15,205 nucleotides of DNA from Campylobacteraceae bacterium (GTDB lineage: Bacteria > Campylobacterota > Campylobacteria > Campylobacterales > Sulfurovaceae): positions 1 through 15,205 of the forward strand of contig JALSQJ010000064.1 of the NCBI GenBank assembly GCA_026985495.1. Reading direction: 5' to 3'. The notes under the pieces were generated by a model that ran no database searches, was not told where the DNA came from, and was given only the letters and a program-made list of their open reading frames with translations. Shown in pieces: positions 1 to 6,336 of the stretch. Made by a program: the position numbers and the translations under genes. Numbering within the stretch: the stretch's first letter is position 1; the number at the start of each line of letters is the position of its first letter.

Positions 1-615
1 TTCATGAAACAGACATACCAACTGCTTGGGGCAAGTATGGTCTCTTCAGCAATGGGTGCTTATTTAACTATGCCTTATGCAGAAACAATTGCTCAACTTA
101 AATGGTTCATTTTTGGATTTGTAATGCTAATGGTTATTTTTGGATTTAATGCTACAAGAAAAAACCCTACATTGCATCTAATGGCACTTTTTGTATTTAC
201 TTTTGCACTAGGTGTAATGTTAGTTCCTATGTTAAGTATGATTATAGGTCAAGGAAATGGAGCATTGATAGGAAATGCTTTTTTAATGACATCTGTTCTA
301 TTTGGAGCATTAAGTATATTTGCTATTAATTCAAAAAGTGACTTCTCTAGTTGGGGTAAACCACTTTTTATTACTATGATTGTTATTTTTATTGCTTCAT
401 TGGTGAATATATTTATTTTACAGAGTCCACTAATGCATGTTCTAGTTACAGCTGGTATATTACTCTTGTTTTCACTATTTACTATATACGATACACAAAA
501 TATTGCAAATGGAGCATACGACTCACCTATAGATGCTGCCGTATCACTCTTTTTAGACTTTTATAATATGTTTACATCTATTCTTCAACTATTAGGAATA
601 ATGGGTGATGACTAA
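1..615 (+). CDS. Bax inhibitor-1/YccA family membrane protein (5' end outside window)
   Basis: This is a multi-pass inner-membrane protein of the Bax inhibitor-1 (UPF0005/YccA) family. Bacterial members are linked to membrane-protein quality control or ion leak, but no function can be assigned here. The visible 204 residues are almost entirely hydrophobic helices, about six or seven of them. The C-terminal part has the family signature: a YDTQNI segment, then a LFLDFYNMF helix and a short tail. The frame is open to the first base (Phe precedes the first ATG at 4), and family members usually carry about 25-30 more residues before the FxKQTYQL segment. The gene therefore most likely starts upstream and is cut by the window edge. 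It ends just before a strong hairpin terminator and converges with the next gene. Family assignment is firm; role is unknown. Confidence 0.85.
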   Translation, partial: FMKQTYQLLGASMVSSAMGAYLTMPYAETIAQLKWFIFGFVMLMVIFGFNATRKNPTLHLMALFVFTFALGVMLVPMLSMIIGQGNGALIGNAFLMTSVLFGALSIFAINSKSDFSSWGKPLFITMIVIFIASLVNIFILQSPLMHVLVTAGILLLFSLFTIYDTQNIANGAYDSPIDAAVSLFLDFYNMFTSILQLLGIMGDD

Positions 616-618
616 CCT

Positions 619-648
619 AATAGCTCTCTTTTAAAGAGAGCTATTTTT
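619..648 (+). terminator. Rho-independent terminator after the BI-1 gene
   Basis: A perfect 10-bp stem, AATAGCTCTC (619-628) with GAGAGCTATT (636-645), encloses a 7-base loop and is followed by a short T run to 648. It lies between convergent genes and overlaps the stop codon of the minus-strand methyltransferase. On the minus strand no T tract follows, so it is best supported as a plus-strand terminator, though the hairpin exists in both transcripts. Confidence 0.75.
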
Positions 649-1348
649 CTCTTATAACTTTTATAAAAACTACCTCAAACTCTAAATAATTTAAAGGATA
701 CTCGACCATTAATCTCTTCATTTGCCTATAGGACAACTGTTCAACACCACCACCTACTCCACTCTTTTTAATATATCTAAGCATCTCATGTACTGAATCA
801 AAATTTAATCTATACTCTTTAACCTCTAGCTCATAAATAAAAAAACTATCTACTGCTTCCACTATCTCCTCTTTTTTATAAATAGGTGAAGTGATATTTA
901 CTATTTTATGTAAAGTTTTAAATGTATTAGATGTAAAAAATGAAAAGTAATATTCACTAGAGAGTCCAACCAAACTACCCAATAACTCTTTTAAGTTTTT
1001 ACTCCATTGCATTGCAGAAGAGGAGAGTACTACATCAAATCTATCATTATTTAAAACGCTTAATAGATTAGGATTGTTAAAATCGAAACAGATTTTGGTT
1101 ACATATTTAGAAGAGGGGTGAAGCTTTAACATAGCTTCAGAGAAATCAAGAGCTACAAATCTTTTAAAAACTATCTCTTTCTCTATTATATTTTTATAAA
1201 GTTCTCCACTACCTGAACCTAAATCTAAAATAGTATCATATCTATCTCTTGAGAGATATAAAGTCAACCTTTTAGCTACCTCTTTTTGAATAACATTATA
1301 GTTATTGTATTCGTATGCAAATTTTGAGAAGGCTTCTACTATTTTCAT
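641..1348 (-). CDS. bioC: BioC-like malonyl-ACP O-methyltransferase
   Basis: This is a class I SAM-dependent methyltransferase of 235 residues. BioC methylates the free carboxyl of malonyl-ACP so that fatty-acid synthesis can build the pimelate part of biotin in the cytoplasm. The SAM motif I is LDLGSGSGEL (residues 41-50), with an acidic ALDFS strand at 66-70. The later part lines up with E. coli BioC from memory: SSSAMQW (109-115) resembles SNLAVQW, then comes an FKTLHK segment, a KKEEI segment, MLRYIKKSGVGGG (189-201) and the terminal LSYRQMKRL...VIREK. The position 198-201 Gly run and the full length argue for BioC over a generic methyltransferase. No other bio gene is nearby. Transcription probably starts from the palindromic region shared with secG; the ribosome binding site is weak (TGAG close to the ATG). 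The other reading is an uncharacterised SAM methyltransferase. Confidence 0.75.
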   Translation of the reverse strand: MKIVEAFSKFAYEYNNYNVIQKEVAKRLTLYLSRDRYDTILDLGSGSGELYKNIIEKEIVFKRFVALDFSEAMLKLHPSSKYVTKICFDFNNPNLLSVLNNDRFDVVLSSSAMQWSKNLKELLGSLVGLSSEYYFSFFTSNTFKTLHKIVNITSPIYKKEEIVEAVDSFFIYELEVKEYRLNFDSVHEMLRYIKKSGVGGGVEQLSYRQMKRLMVEYPLNYLEFEVVFIKVIREK

Positions 1349-1374
1349 TTATCTCAGTTTCAATTAATTTAGGG

Positions 1375-1380
1375 TATAAT
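1375..1380 (+). promoter_or_regulatory. -10 box of secG
   Basis: A perfect TATAAT sits about 65 bases before the secG ATG, with AT-rich sequence and no clear -35 upstream. That is the known pattern of the main sigma factor in Campylobacter and Helicobacter. A start of transcription near 1387 is predicted. Confidence 0.7.
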
Positions 1381-1387
1381 CGCCGAA

Positions 1388-1393
1388 ATTATA
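1388..1393 (-). promoter_or_regulatory. -10 box of bioC
   Basis: Read on the minus strand this is a perfect TATAAT, about 40 bases before the bioC ATG. It mirrors the secG box. Predicted transcription start is near 1381, inside the spacer. Confidence 0.6.
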
Positions 1394-1445
1394 CCCAATT
1401 TGAAGTTTATTTTAGAAAATAACTTCAACATTCAGAGAGGAAAAA

Positions 1446-1748
1446 ATGATTTCAACACTATTAGTTGTACAAATTCTTTTAACTATTGCGATAGTTATTG
1501 CCATTTTACTGCAAAAGAGTTCAAGTATTGGACTTGGTGCTTACAGTGGAAGTAACGAATCAATGTTTGGAGCTAAAGGACCTGCTGGTTTTTTAGCTAA
1601 AGCGACTTTTACTTTAGCTATTCTATTTGTACTTAATACACTTGCTATGGGTTACCTATATAACCAGAAAAAAACTCACTCCGTAGCTGATACAATCAAT
1701 ACTGCTACCTCTGTTCCAACAGTAGATAACAATAAAACCACTAAATAG
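1446..1748 (+). CDS. secG: Preprotein translocase subunit SecG
   Basis: SecG is the small accessory subunit of the SecYEG channel in the inner membrane and helps SecA-driven export. The 100-residue protein has two membrane helices (about residues 3-22 and 51-70). The conserved linker between them runs LLQKSSSIGLG, then a Gly/Ser stretch and an MFGAKG motif before the second helix. The C-terminal tail after residue 75 is hydrophilic and Thr/Asn-rich, as is common in this family. The start is supported by AGAGAGG at 1434-1440, five bases before the ATG. It is the first gene of the secG-frr-pyrE block known from Campylobacter, but a hairpin and a separate -10 box lie before frr, so it may be transcribed alone. 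Confidence 0.93.
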   Translation: MISTLLVVQILLTIAIVIAILLQKSSSIGLGAYSGSNESMFGAKGPAGFLAKATFTLAILFVLNTLAMGYLYNQKKTHSVADTINTATSVPTVDNNKTTK

Positions 1749-1755
1749 ATAAACA

Positions 1756-1783
1756 ATAGAAGGATTCACTCCTTCTATACTTT
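1756..1783 (+). terminator. Probable terminator after secG
   Basis: A perfect 9-bp stem, ATAGAAGGA (1756-1764) with TCCTTCTAT (1770-1778), has a 5-base loop and is followed by ACTTT. The T tract is short, so termination may be partial. Confidence 0.6.
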
Positions 1784-1820
1784 ATATAAACTCTCCAAAA
1801 TTCCTAAAGCAAAAAAAGGG

Positions 1821-1826
1821 TAAAAT
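1821..1826 (+). promoter_or_regulatory. -10 box of frr-pyrE
   Basis: TAAAAT is preceded by GGG and followed by CCC, about 50 bases before the frr ATG and after the secG hairpin. The GGG-box-C-rich layout matches the secG promoter (GGGTATAATCGCC). Transcription would begin near 1833. Confidence 0.6.
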
Positions 1827-1836
1827 CCCACTATTA

Positions 1837-1852
1837 TTAGCTAAACAGCTAA
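1837..1852 (+). promoter_or_regulatory. Small hairpin in the frr 5' leader
   Basis: TTAGCT (1837-1842) and AGCTAA (1847-1852) form a 6-bp stem with a 4-base loop, only a few bases into the predicted frr transcript. The position suggests a stabilising 5' hairpin, but the stem is short and could be chance. Confidence 0.35.
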
Positions 1853-1875
1853 AGTAACTATAAGGACTGTAAACC

Positions 1876-2433
1876 ATGTTAAATGAAATTTATGACCACA
1901 CTCAAGAGCAGATGCAAAAAAGTATTGATGCACTAAAAAGAGACTTCTCTACACTAAGAACAGGAAAAGTAAATACCAATATTGTTGATAACATCAAAGT
2001 TAACTACTATGGTACACCAACTGCATTAAATCAAGTAGGTAGTGTCATTGTTACTGATGCCACAACTATTTCAATTACCCCATGGGAAAAAAACTTGCTT
2101 AGTGATATTGAAAAAGCAATTCAAGAGGCAAATATTGGTGTAAATCCTAACAATGATGGTGACTTTATTAAACTATTCTTTCCAGCTATGACCTCTGAAC
2201 AGCGTCAAGAGATTGTTAAACAAGCAAAAAGTATGGCAGAAAAAGCAAAAATTGCTATTAGAAATATTAGAAAAGATGGTAACGATAAAATCAAAAAACT
2301 TGAAAAAGCAAAAGATATCTCAGAAGATGACTCAAAGAGAGGACAAGATGAGATTCAGAAAATTACCGATAAAAATGTAGCAGAGATAGAGTCAATACTT
2401 ACAGCAAAAGAAGCTGATATTCTTAAAGTATAA
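1876..2433 (+). CDS. frr: Ribosome-recycling factor
   Basis: RRF works with EF-G in the cytoplasm to split post-termination ribosomes from mRNA. The 185-residue length is exactly typical. The protein shows the long-helix regions with the LRTGKV motif (residues 27-32), the beta domain with a YYGTPT segment (44-49), and the conserved [16 protein letters not shown] block that builds the third helix of domain I. An AAGGA ribosome binding site at 1862-1866 supports the ATG. pyrE starts two bases after its stop codon, so the two are translated from one message. The gene lies in the secG-frr-pyrE order recalled from Campylobacter jejuni. Confidence 0.97.
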   Translation: MLNEIYDHTQEQMQKSIDALKRDFSTLRTGKVNTNIVDNIKVNYYGTPTALNQVGSVIVTDATTISITPWEKNLLSDIEKAIQEANIGVNPNNDGDFIKLFFPAMTSEQRQEIVKQAKSMAEKAKIAIRNIRKDGNDKIKKLEKAKDISEDDSKRGQDEIQKITDKNVAEIESILTAKEADILKV

Positions 2434-2435
2434 CA

Positions 2436-3038
2436 ATGAATATTGAACAAGAATATATTGATACAGAGGCTCTACTTGAGGGTCACTTTCTTTTAGCTAG
2501 TGGTAACCACTCACGACGCTATCTTCAGAGTGCGAAGGTTTTAGAAGAGCCTAAACGTGCTGAACTTATCTGTAAAGCTTTGGCAGATATAATTCAAAAA
2601 AGTGGAATAGAGATAGATACCGTCTGTGCTCCTGCACTTGGTGGTGTTATAGCAGGGTATGAGTTAGCAAGAGCTTTAGGTGTCCGTTCTATCTTTGTTG
2701 AGAAAAAAGAGGGAGGAATGGAGTTACGCAGAGGTTTTAAAGTTGCTAAAAATGAAAATGTCCTTATTTGTGAAGATATAATTACAACAGGTGGCTCTGC
2801 TATGAAAGCTACACAAGCAATTGAGGATTTAGGAGCAAATGTTGTTGCTTTTGCATCATTAGCCAATAGAGGTTTTTGTAAAAGAGAGGGTTCATCTCTT
2901 GAAGCAAAAGAGGAGTGCAAACTACCTAGCTCTGTACCATTTTTTGCACTTGATGACTTTACTTTTGAAATCTACTCTCCAGAAGAGTGTCCAATGTGTA
3001 AAGAGGGAAGTGTTGCTATTAAACCAGGAAGCAAATGA
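2436..3038 (+). CDS. pyrE: Orotate phosphoribosyltransferase
   Basis: PyrE transfers phosphoribose from PRPP to orotate, giving OMP in de novo pyrimidine synthesis in the cytoplasm. The 200-residue protein has the PRPP-binding loop VLICEDIITTGGS (109-121), with the two acidic residues and the TTGGS phosphate loop. It also has the flexible lysine-rich loop EKKEGGMELRRG (89-100), which closes over the active site. The tail carries a CPMCKEG motif (185-191); I recall a similar ending in other Campylobacterota PyrE proteins. It follows frr by two bases and is presumably translationally coupled to it. Open frames overlapping it on the other strand and near its 3' end are not coding-like. Confidence 0.95.
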   Translation: MNIEQEYIDTEALLEGHFLLASGNHSRRYLQSAKVLEEPKRAELICKALADIIQKSGIEIDTVCAPALGGVIAGYELARALGVRSIFVEKKEGGMELRRGFKVAKNENVLICEDIITTGGSAMKATQAIEDLGANVVAFASLANRGFCKREGSSLEAKEECKLPSSVPFFALDDFTFEIYSPEECPMCKEGSVAIKPGSK

Positions 3039-3082
3039 TAACTCTCTTGTTAATTTCCACATTTACTTTACTATAAATATGC

Positions 3083-3088
3083 TATACT
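3083..3088 (+). promoter_or_regulatory. Extended -10 box of the OmpA-type lipoprotein gene
   Basis: TATACT is preceded by TGC (TG at 3080-3081), an extended -10 arrangement, in the short gap after pyrE. It lies 23 bases before the ATG, so the leader would be short and hold little beyond the AAGGA at 3100-3104. Confidence 0.65.
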
Positions 3089-3111
3089 CTTAAAAAATCA
3101 AGGATAATAGA

Positions 3112-3846
3112 ATGAATAAAAAAATCTTAAGACCTATTTTAGCATCATCTCTAGCAGCACTACTCTTTTCAGGTTGTGTTCAAGGTGGAATGCCAACTAT
3201 TAACAATGCTGATGGAACTCCAAACAGAACACAAACAGGTGCAATTCTTGGTGGACTTTTAGGAGCTGTAATTGGTGGTTCTACTGTTAATCATAGTGGA
3301 AAAAGAGTTGCCATTGGTGGTGCTGTTGGTGCTGCTGTAGGTGCTGCAATTGGATACAGTTTAGACCAACAAGCAGCAGAGGTTGCACAAGTTCTCAATA
3401 CAAATGTAGATAACAATCCAAATGCAGAACAGAATGTTGATAATGACCTTATTGTCTCAAATACCGATAAATATGTTAAGATTATGTTTCGTGATGATAT
3501 GATGTTTGCTACAAACTCATCAGTGCCTACAGCATCTGCTCAAGCTAAAATTGCAAAATTAACACCTGTATTGCATAAATATCCTAATACTATTATACAG
3601 ACTGTAGGACATACTGATAATAGAGGAAGTTTTCAATATAACCAAAGACTATCTGAAGCAAGAGCATCATCTGTAGGTAATACCATTCATAGCAGTGGAA
3701 TTACAAACCCTATCTACTCAAAAGGGTGTTCATTCTCTAAACCAATTGCACAGAATACTTCAGATATAAATATGGCTCTAAATAGACGTGTTGAGATATA
3801 TCTTTACCCTAATCAAGAGTCGGTCATTGACCCTTGTAGAAACTAA
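3112..3846 (+). CDS. OmpA-family outer-membrane lipoprotein with glycine zipper
   Basis: This 244-residue protein most likely anchors the outer membrane to peptidoglycan. It opens with a lipoprotein signal peptide ending LLFSGC, so Cys22 should be lipidated. Residues 43-82 form a glycine-zipper stretch, with repeated GxxxG spacing interrupted by a short polar hairpin (STVNHSGKR), which may insert in or pack on the membrane. Residues about 118-235 are an OmpA C-terminal domain, with the VGHTDNRG motif (165-172; Asp169 is a usual peptidoglycan contact), the LSEARA helix (180-185) and NRRVEIYL (224-231). The ATG has AAGGA seven bases upstream. A free Cys pair (Cys206, Cys242) may form a disulfide. 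It has its own promoter and a hairpin downstream. Lpp/Pal-type function is inferred; it is not clearly Pal. Confidence 0.88.
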   Translation: MNKKILRPILASSLAALLFSGCVQGGMPTINNADGTPNRTQTGAILGGLLGAVIGGSTVNHSGKRVAIGGAVGAAVGAAIGYSLDQQAAEVAQVLNTNVDNNPNAEQNVDNDLIVSNTDKYVKIMFRDDMMFATNSSVPTASAQAKIAKLTPVLHKYPNTIIQTVGHTDNRGSFQYNQRLSEARASSVGNTIHSSGITNPIYSKGCSFSKPIAQNTSDINMALNRRVEIYLYPNQESVIDPCRN

Positions 3847-3853
3847 CTGCTAG

Positions 3854-3874
3854 GAGAGCTAATATTTAGCTCTC
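3854..3874. terminator. Hairpin between convergent genes
   Basis: A perfect 9-bp stem, GAGAGCTAA (3854-3862) with TTAGCTCTC (3866-3874), has a 3-base loop. It sits between the lipoprotein gene and the 3' end of gspI. Neither side has a good T tract, so it may act as a two-way transcription barrier or 3' end stabiliser. Its core matches the hairpin at 619-645. Confidence 0.55.
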
Positions 3875-3875
3875 A

Positions 3876-4286
3876 CTATTTAAAAGTATAATATCTAGCT
3901 GGATAATCTCCATTTAATAGAATCTCATTACTATAAAAAACAAATTGTGGGGTATCACCATCTGCACCTACAGGTATAGGTAAAGCCTCTGTAATATTTA
4001 TTTTTTTCTCAATTTTTTTCAAAATATCTCTACTATCAAAATCTTTTATTGAGAACTCATCAACTAGTAAATCATAAGAGCTTTTTTTATCATTACTATA
4101 TCGTTGTACTTTTTTTGTTAAAAATAGAGAGTTATCAAGTTCACTATTTCCTCTTTTTAAAAGATATGATGCCATATCACTATTTTGCTCTTGAAGCTGC
4201 ATTGCACCCATTACTACAATACTAACAATAATAACAGAGATAATAACCTCTATTAATGTAAATGCTTCTTTATATTTTTGATTCAT
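3876..4286 (-). CDS. gspI: Type II secretion minor pseudopilin, GspI-like
   Basis: This 136-residue pseudopilin would be processed by the prepilin peptidase and built into the T2SS pseudopilus tip. The cleavage site is KEA^FTLIE (Ala8/Phe9) with the essential Glu at mature position 5. A hydrophobic helix of about 20 residues follows, then a MQLQEQNSD transition. The globular part is short and ends in RYYTFK. It is the third gene of the minus-strand pseudopilin operon, 20 bases after gspH. An AAGGT about eight bases before the ATG serves as ribosome binding site. The I subtype is assigned by its short length and its place after G and H; the sequence alone shows only that it is a minor pseudopilin. 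Confidence 0.6.
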   Translation of the reverse strand: MNQKYKEAFTLIEVIISVIIVSIVVMGAMQLQEQNSDMASYLLKRGNSELDNSLFLTKKVQRYSNDKKSSYDLLVDEFSIKDFDSRDILKKIEKKINITEALPIPVGADGDTPQFVFYSNEILLNGDYPARYYTFK

Positions 4287-4306
4287 TTTTATACCTTATA
4301 TATCTT

Positions 4307-4843
4307 CTAAAAAAATGAGCCACTATCATGCAGATCATAGTCACTATTAATCCATAGCTCTTTTGCCTCTTCCATACTCTCTACCTTTACAGCTTTACCA
4401 AAAAAACTTGGTAGATAGTAGATACCTAAATTGTTTGATATAACCATTTTTGTTGTACTTCCATTAGCATAGAGATGATAACGCAAACATATTTTTTTAT
4501 CTTTTACCCGTCCTAACTCTTCTATCTGAACAAAATTATCATCACTATCTAACTTATATATCTCTACATCTTTTCCAAATTGAATACCACCATCATATGG
4601 TGAAATTTTTCCATTTTGTACAACATAACACTCTTCACATTTTTTAATACAAAAAAGCTCAACATCACCTTGACCCTGAAATGTTTTACGAAATGTAGAA
4701 GGAAGTGTTTTTGCATCTAATACTTCTACTTTTTTTTGCTGTTTTACAGCCTCTGAAAAGACTAAAAATCCGACAAGAGAGACAATAAGAACAACAACAA
4801 TCAGTTCTAAAAGAGTAAAAGCTAAACGCCTTGTTCTCTGCAT
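4307..4843 (-). CDS. gspH: Type II secretion minor pseudopilin, GspH-like
   Basis: This 178-residue minor pseudopilin has a short basic leader and the cleavage site RLA^FTLLE (Ala8/Phe9), with Glu13 as mature Glu5. A strongly hydrophobic helix runs to about residue 30. The globular domain carries an unusual cluster of cysteines, CIKKCEEC (Cys65, Cys69, Cys72), plus Cys119. In the periplasm these could make disulfides or hold a metal. It begins one base after the gspG stop, so the two are probably translationally coupled. The H subtype is inferred from the gene order G-H-I and from size. A diverged pseudopilin with a different role in the tip cannot be excluded. Confidence 0.6.
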   Translation of the reverse strand: MQRTRRLAFTLLELIVVVLIVSLVGFLVFSEAVKQQKKVEVLDAKTLPSTFRKTFQGQGDVELFCIKKCEECYVVQNGKISPYDGGIQFGKDVEIYKLDSDDNFVQIEELGRVKDKKICLRYHLYANGSTTKMVISNNLGIYYLPSFFGKAVKVESMEEAKELWINSDYDLHDSGSFF

Positions 4844-4845
4844 AT

Positions 4846-5361
4846 CTATTTATTACACTCTGAGTACTTTATATCAGCATACTCATCTGTTCCACCCTCA
4901 CGTCTATCAGCACCATAAGAGATAATATCAAAACTGTTTCCTGTCTTAATATAAATCATCTTATTTTTCCATGAATCTTTTGGTAATTTTTCCAAATATG
5001 CTGATGAAGCATAGTTTGGATACTTATCTGGATCTGGATTTGACTGTAGTGCAGCAAACCCCTCTTCTGTATCTGGATACATACCATTGTCCAGTTTAAA
5101 CATCTTTAATGCATTAGCTGCACCTTTCATATTTACACAAACAAGGTCAATTTTAGCTTTATCTCCAGCACCAACAATCTTAGGAACAACTGTTGCTGCC
5201 AAAATTCCTAAAATTAAAATAACAACAAGTAACTCTAATAGTGAGAAAGCTCTCTTCACTGTTTTTTCTTGTGAAATCTTAATTTGATTAGTTAAATAAT
5301 AAGTTTTATTAAAACTTAATTTTTTATAATCTAGGGCTTTTAGCTCTCTTTCTTTAGTCAT
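4846..5361 (-). CDS. gspG: Type II secretion major pseudopilin GspG
   Basis: GspG is the main subunit of the periplasmic pseudopilus that pushes substrates through the secretin. The match is strong: the processing site KRA^FSLLE (Ala38/Phe39, Glu43 as mature Glu5), the helix ending in Pro60, DNGMYPDTEEGFAAL (91-105), YLEKLPKDSW (122-131), and the C-terminal DIISYGADRREGG with a DE-rich calcium-loop region. From the ATG at 5361 the leader is 38 residues, far longer than the usual 6-10. A GTG at 5259 would give 137 residues with a four-residue leader, the family's normal size. The ATG has a good ribosome binding site and the GTG does not, so I keep the longer form and flag the conflict. It is the first gene of the minus-strand operon. 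Confidence 0.9.
   Translation of the reverse strand: MTKERELKALDYKKLSFNKTYYLTNQIKISQEKTVKRAFSLLELLVVILILGILAATVVPKIVGAGDKAKIDLVCVNMKGAANALKMFKLDNGMYPDTEEGFAALQSNPDPDKYPNYASSAYLEKLPKDSWKNKMIYIKTGNSFDIISYGADRREGGTDEYADIKYSECNK
5300..5318. repeat. Inverted repeat within the gspG leader region
   Basis: TAAGTTTT (5300-5307) and AAAACTTA (5311-5318) form a perfect 8-bp AT-rich stem with a 3-base loop. It lies between the two possible gspG starts, so in the gspG message it would be either leader-coding or untranslated leader. Confidence 0.5.
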
Positions 5362-5369
5362 ATTTAAAA

Positions 5370-5374
5370 TCCTT
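5370..5374 (-). promoter_or_regulatory. Ribosome binding site supporting the gspG ATG at 5361
   Basis: AAGGA on the minus strand lies eight bases before the ATG at 5361. It favours the long form of gspG over the internal GTG at 5259, which has only A-rich sequence ahead of it. Confidence 0.6.
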
Positions 5375-5385
5375 AGTTAAAGTTA

Positions 5386-5391
5386 GTTATA
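5386..5391 (-). promoter_or_regulatory. -10 box of the gspGHI operon
   Basis: Minus-strand TATAAC shares the self-complementary TTATAA core (5387-5392) with the plus-strand box. Predicted transcription start is near 5379, leaving a leader of under 20 bases that includes the AAGGA. Confidence 0.5.
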
Positions 5392-5393
5392 AT
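5388..5393 (+). promoter_or_regulatory. -10 box of the gspK-gspJ operon
   Basis: A perfect TATAAT overlaps the ATG at 5392. If it is the -10 box, transcription begins near 5400 and that ATG cannot be used, which agrees with the gspK start at 5425. Confidence 0.55.
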
Positions 5394-5424
5394 GGTGATG
5401 ATTTTACTTGAATTGAGCTTTATT

Positions 5425-6336
5425 ATGGATAAAAAAAAAGAAGGTATTGCACTTTTTATAACGCTGATGGTTATTGCATCTATTATGTCTATAATAGCTG
5501 TCTCTTTCAGCTATTTAGAGAAGGTACAAAAAGATGCTGGTACAACATCAGCAATTATACAAGGAGATTTGTTATACAATAATACAATAGAAGTTTTAAA
5601 ACGATTTTTTCCAGCAAAAAGTGATAATAGTGATAAATTGGAGATTATATATACTATGCCATTGAGCTTAAGTGAGCCTAAGAGTGGTTTTAATATCAAC
5701 TTGAGTTGCGAACCACTAATGGTTGGAGCACCAATCTCTTGGCTAGATAGACAACAGACTAAATTGGTTCCAGAAAAAACATCATTAGCAAAAGATATAT
5801 TAGAACATATAATGGAGATTTATGATATTGAAAATCCAAACCGTTTAGAGGAGATGATTCTCCAATCTATTACAGGTAGAACATTAGAGAATATAGAGTA
5901 TGAACCAAGATTACAACCTAAAAAAGGTACTATTTCAAAAAAACAGTTCAAAAATATAATTATAGACTATTTTTTACTCTATGATGACCCTAAAGTACTA
6001 ACCGTACCATGGGAAAAATATTTTAGCTTTGTTAAAATAGATAAAACAACAAAAATAGATGGAACCTATATATCACCTGAATTTATTTCAGTTGCATTTG
6101 ATATACCCATTGAAATTATACAAGATAGTTGGATAATAGGAGAGAGTACCTTAAGTTCATTTTTGAAAGAGAATGGTATCTCTACTGTTATAAATAAGAA
6201 GATATATGCCAACAAAGCACTCAATGCTATGCATTGTGAACAGAGCTATCTATATCAAGATAAACAATATAAATTTAATTTTAATTATATAGAAGGAAGG
6301 AGTAGCAACTTTGAGTTTAATGGAGAAGAGAGATAA
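5425..6336 (+). CDS. gspK: Type II secretion pseudopilus tip protein, GspK-like
   Basis: GspK is the large minor pseudopilin that caps the pseudopilus with GspI and GspJ. From the ATG at 5425 the protein has 303 residues, a normal GspK length, and a seven-residue leader MDKKKEG before a hydrophobic helix starting IALFITLMV. Mature position 5 is Ile, not Glu, which is the mark of GspK among pseudopilins. The site uses Gly at -1, unlike the Ala in its four partners here. The long soluble domain includes a WLDRQQ segment and a helix-rich region with NPNRLEEM. An in-frame ATG at 5392 would add 11 residues but overlaps the probable -10 box and spoils the leader. It overlaps gspL by 26 bases. The assignment rests on the N-terminus, length and context. 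Confidence 0.75.
   Translation: MDKKKEGIALFITLMVIASIMSIIAVSFSYLEKVQKDAGTTSAIIQGDLLYNNTIEVLKRFFPAKSDNSDKLEIIYTMPLSLSEPKSGFNINLSCEPLMVGAPISWLDRQQTKLVPEKTSLAKDILEHIMEIYDIENPNRLEEMILQSITGRTLENIEYEPRLQPKKGTISKKQFKNIIIDYFLLYDDPKVLTVPWEKYFSFVKIDKTTKIDGTYISPEFISVAFDIPIEIIQDSWIIGESTLSSFLKENGISTVINKKIYANKALNAMHCEQSYLYQDKQYKFNFNYIEGRSSNFEFNGEER
6297..6302 (+). promoter_or_regulatory. Strong ribosome binding site selecting the TTG start of gspL
   Basis: AAGGAG lies inside the gspK coding region, eight bases before TTG at 6311 and 17 bases before ATG at 6320. Normal spacing points to the TTG as the used start. Confidence 0.6.

Larger units (their letters stand above)
1372..1396. repeat. Palindrome carrying divergent -10 boxes (bioC/secG)
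   Basis: Perfect inverted repeat: GGGTATAAT (1372-1380), 7-base spacer CGCCGAA, ATTATACCC (1388-1396). Each arm contains TATAAT read toward its own gene, so the palindrome is at once two promoters and a possible operator-like or hairpin-forming element. Confidence 0.85.

Noticed and set aside
2594..2920. Open frame of 108 codons on the minus strand inside pyrE
   Set aside because: It lies fully antisense to a well-recognised pyrE, has no ribosome binding site, and its translation shows no motif; it is a shadow frame.
2899..3093. Open frame overlapping the 3' end of pyrE and the gap before the lipoprotein gene
   Set aside because: Mostly another frame of pyrE; it runs across the TATACT promoter of the next gene and has no ribosome binding site.
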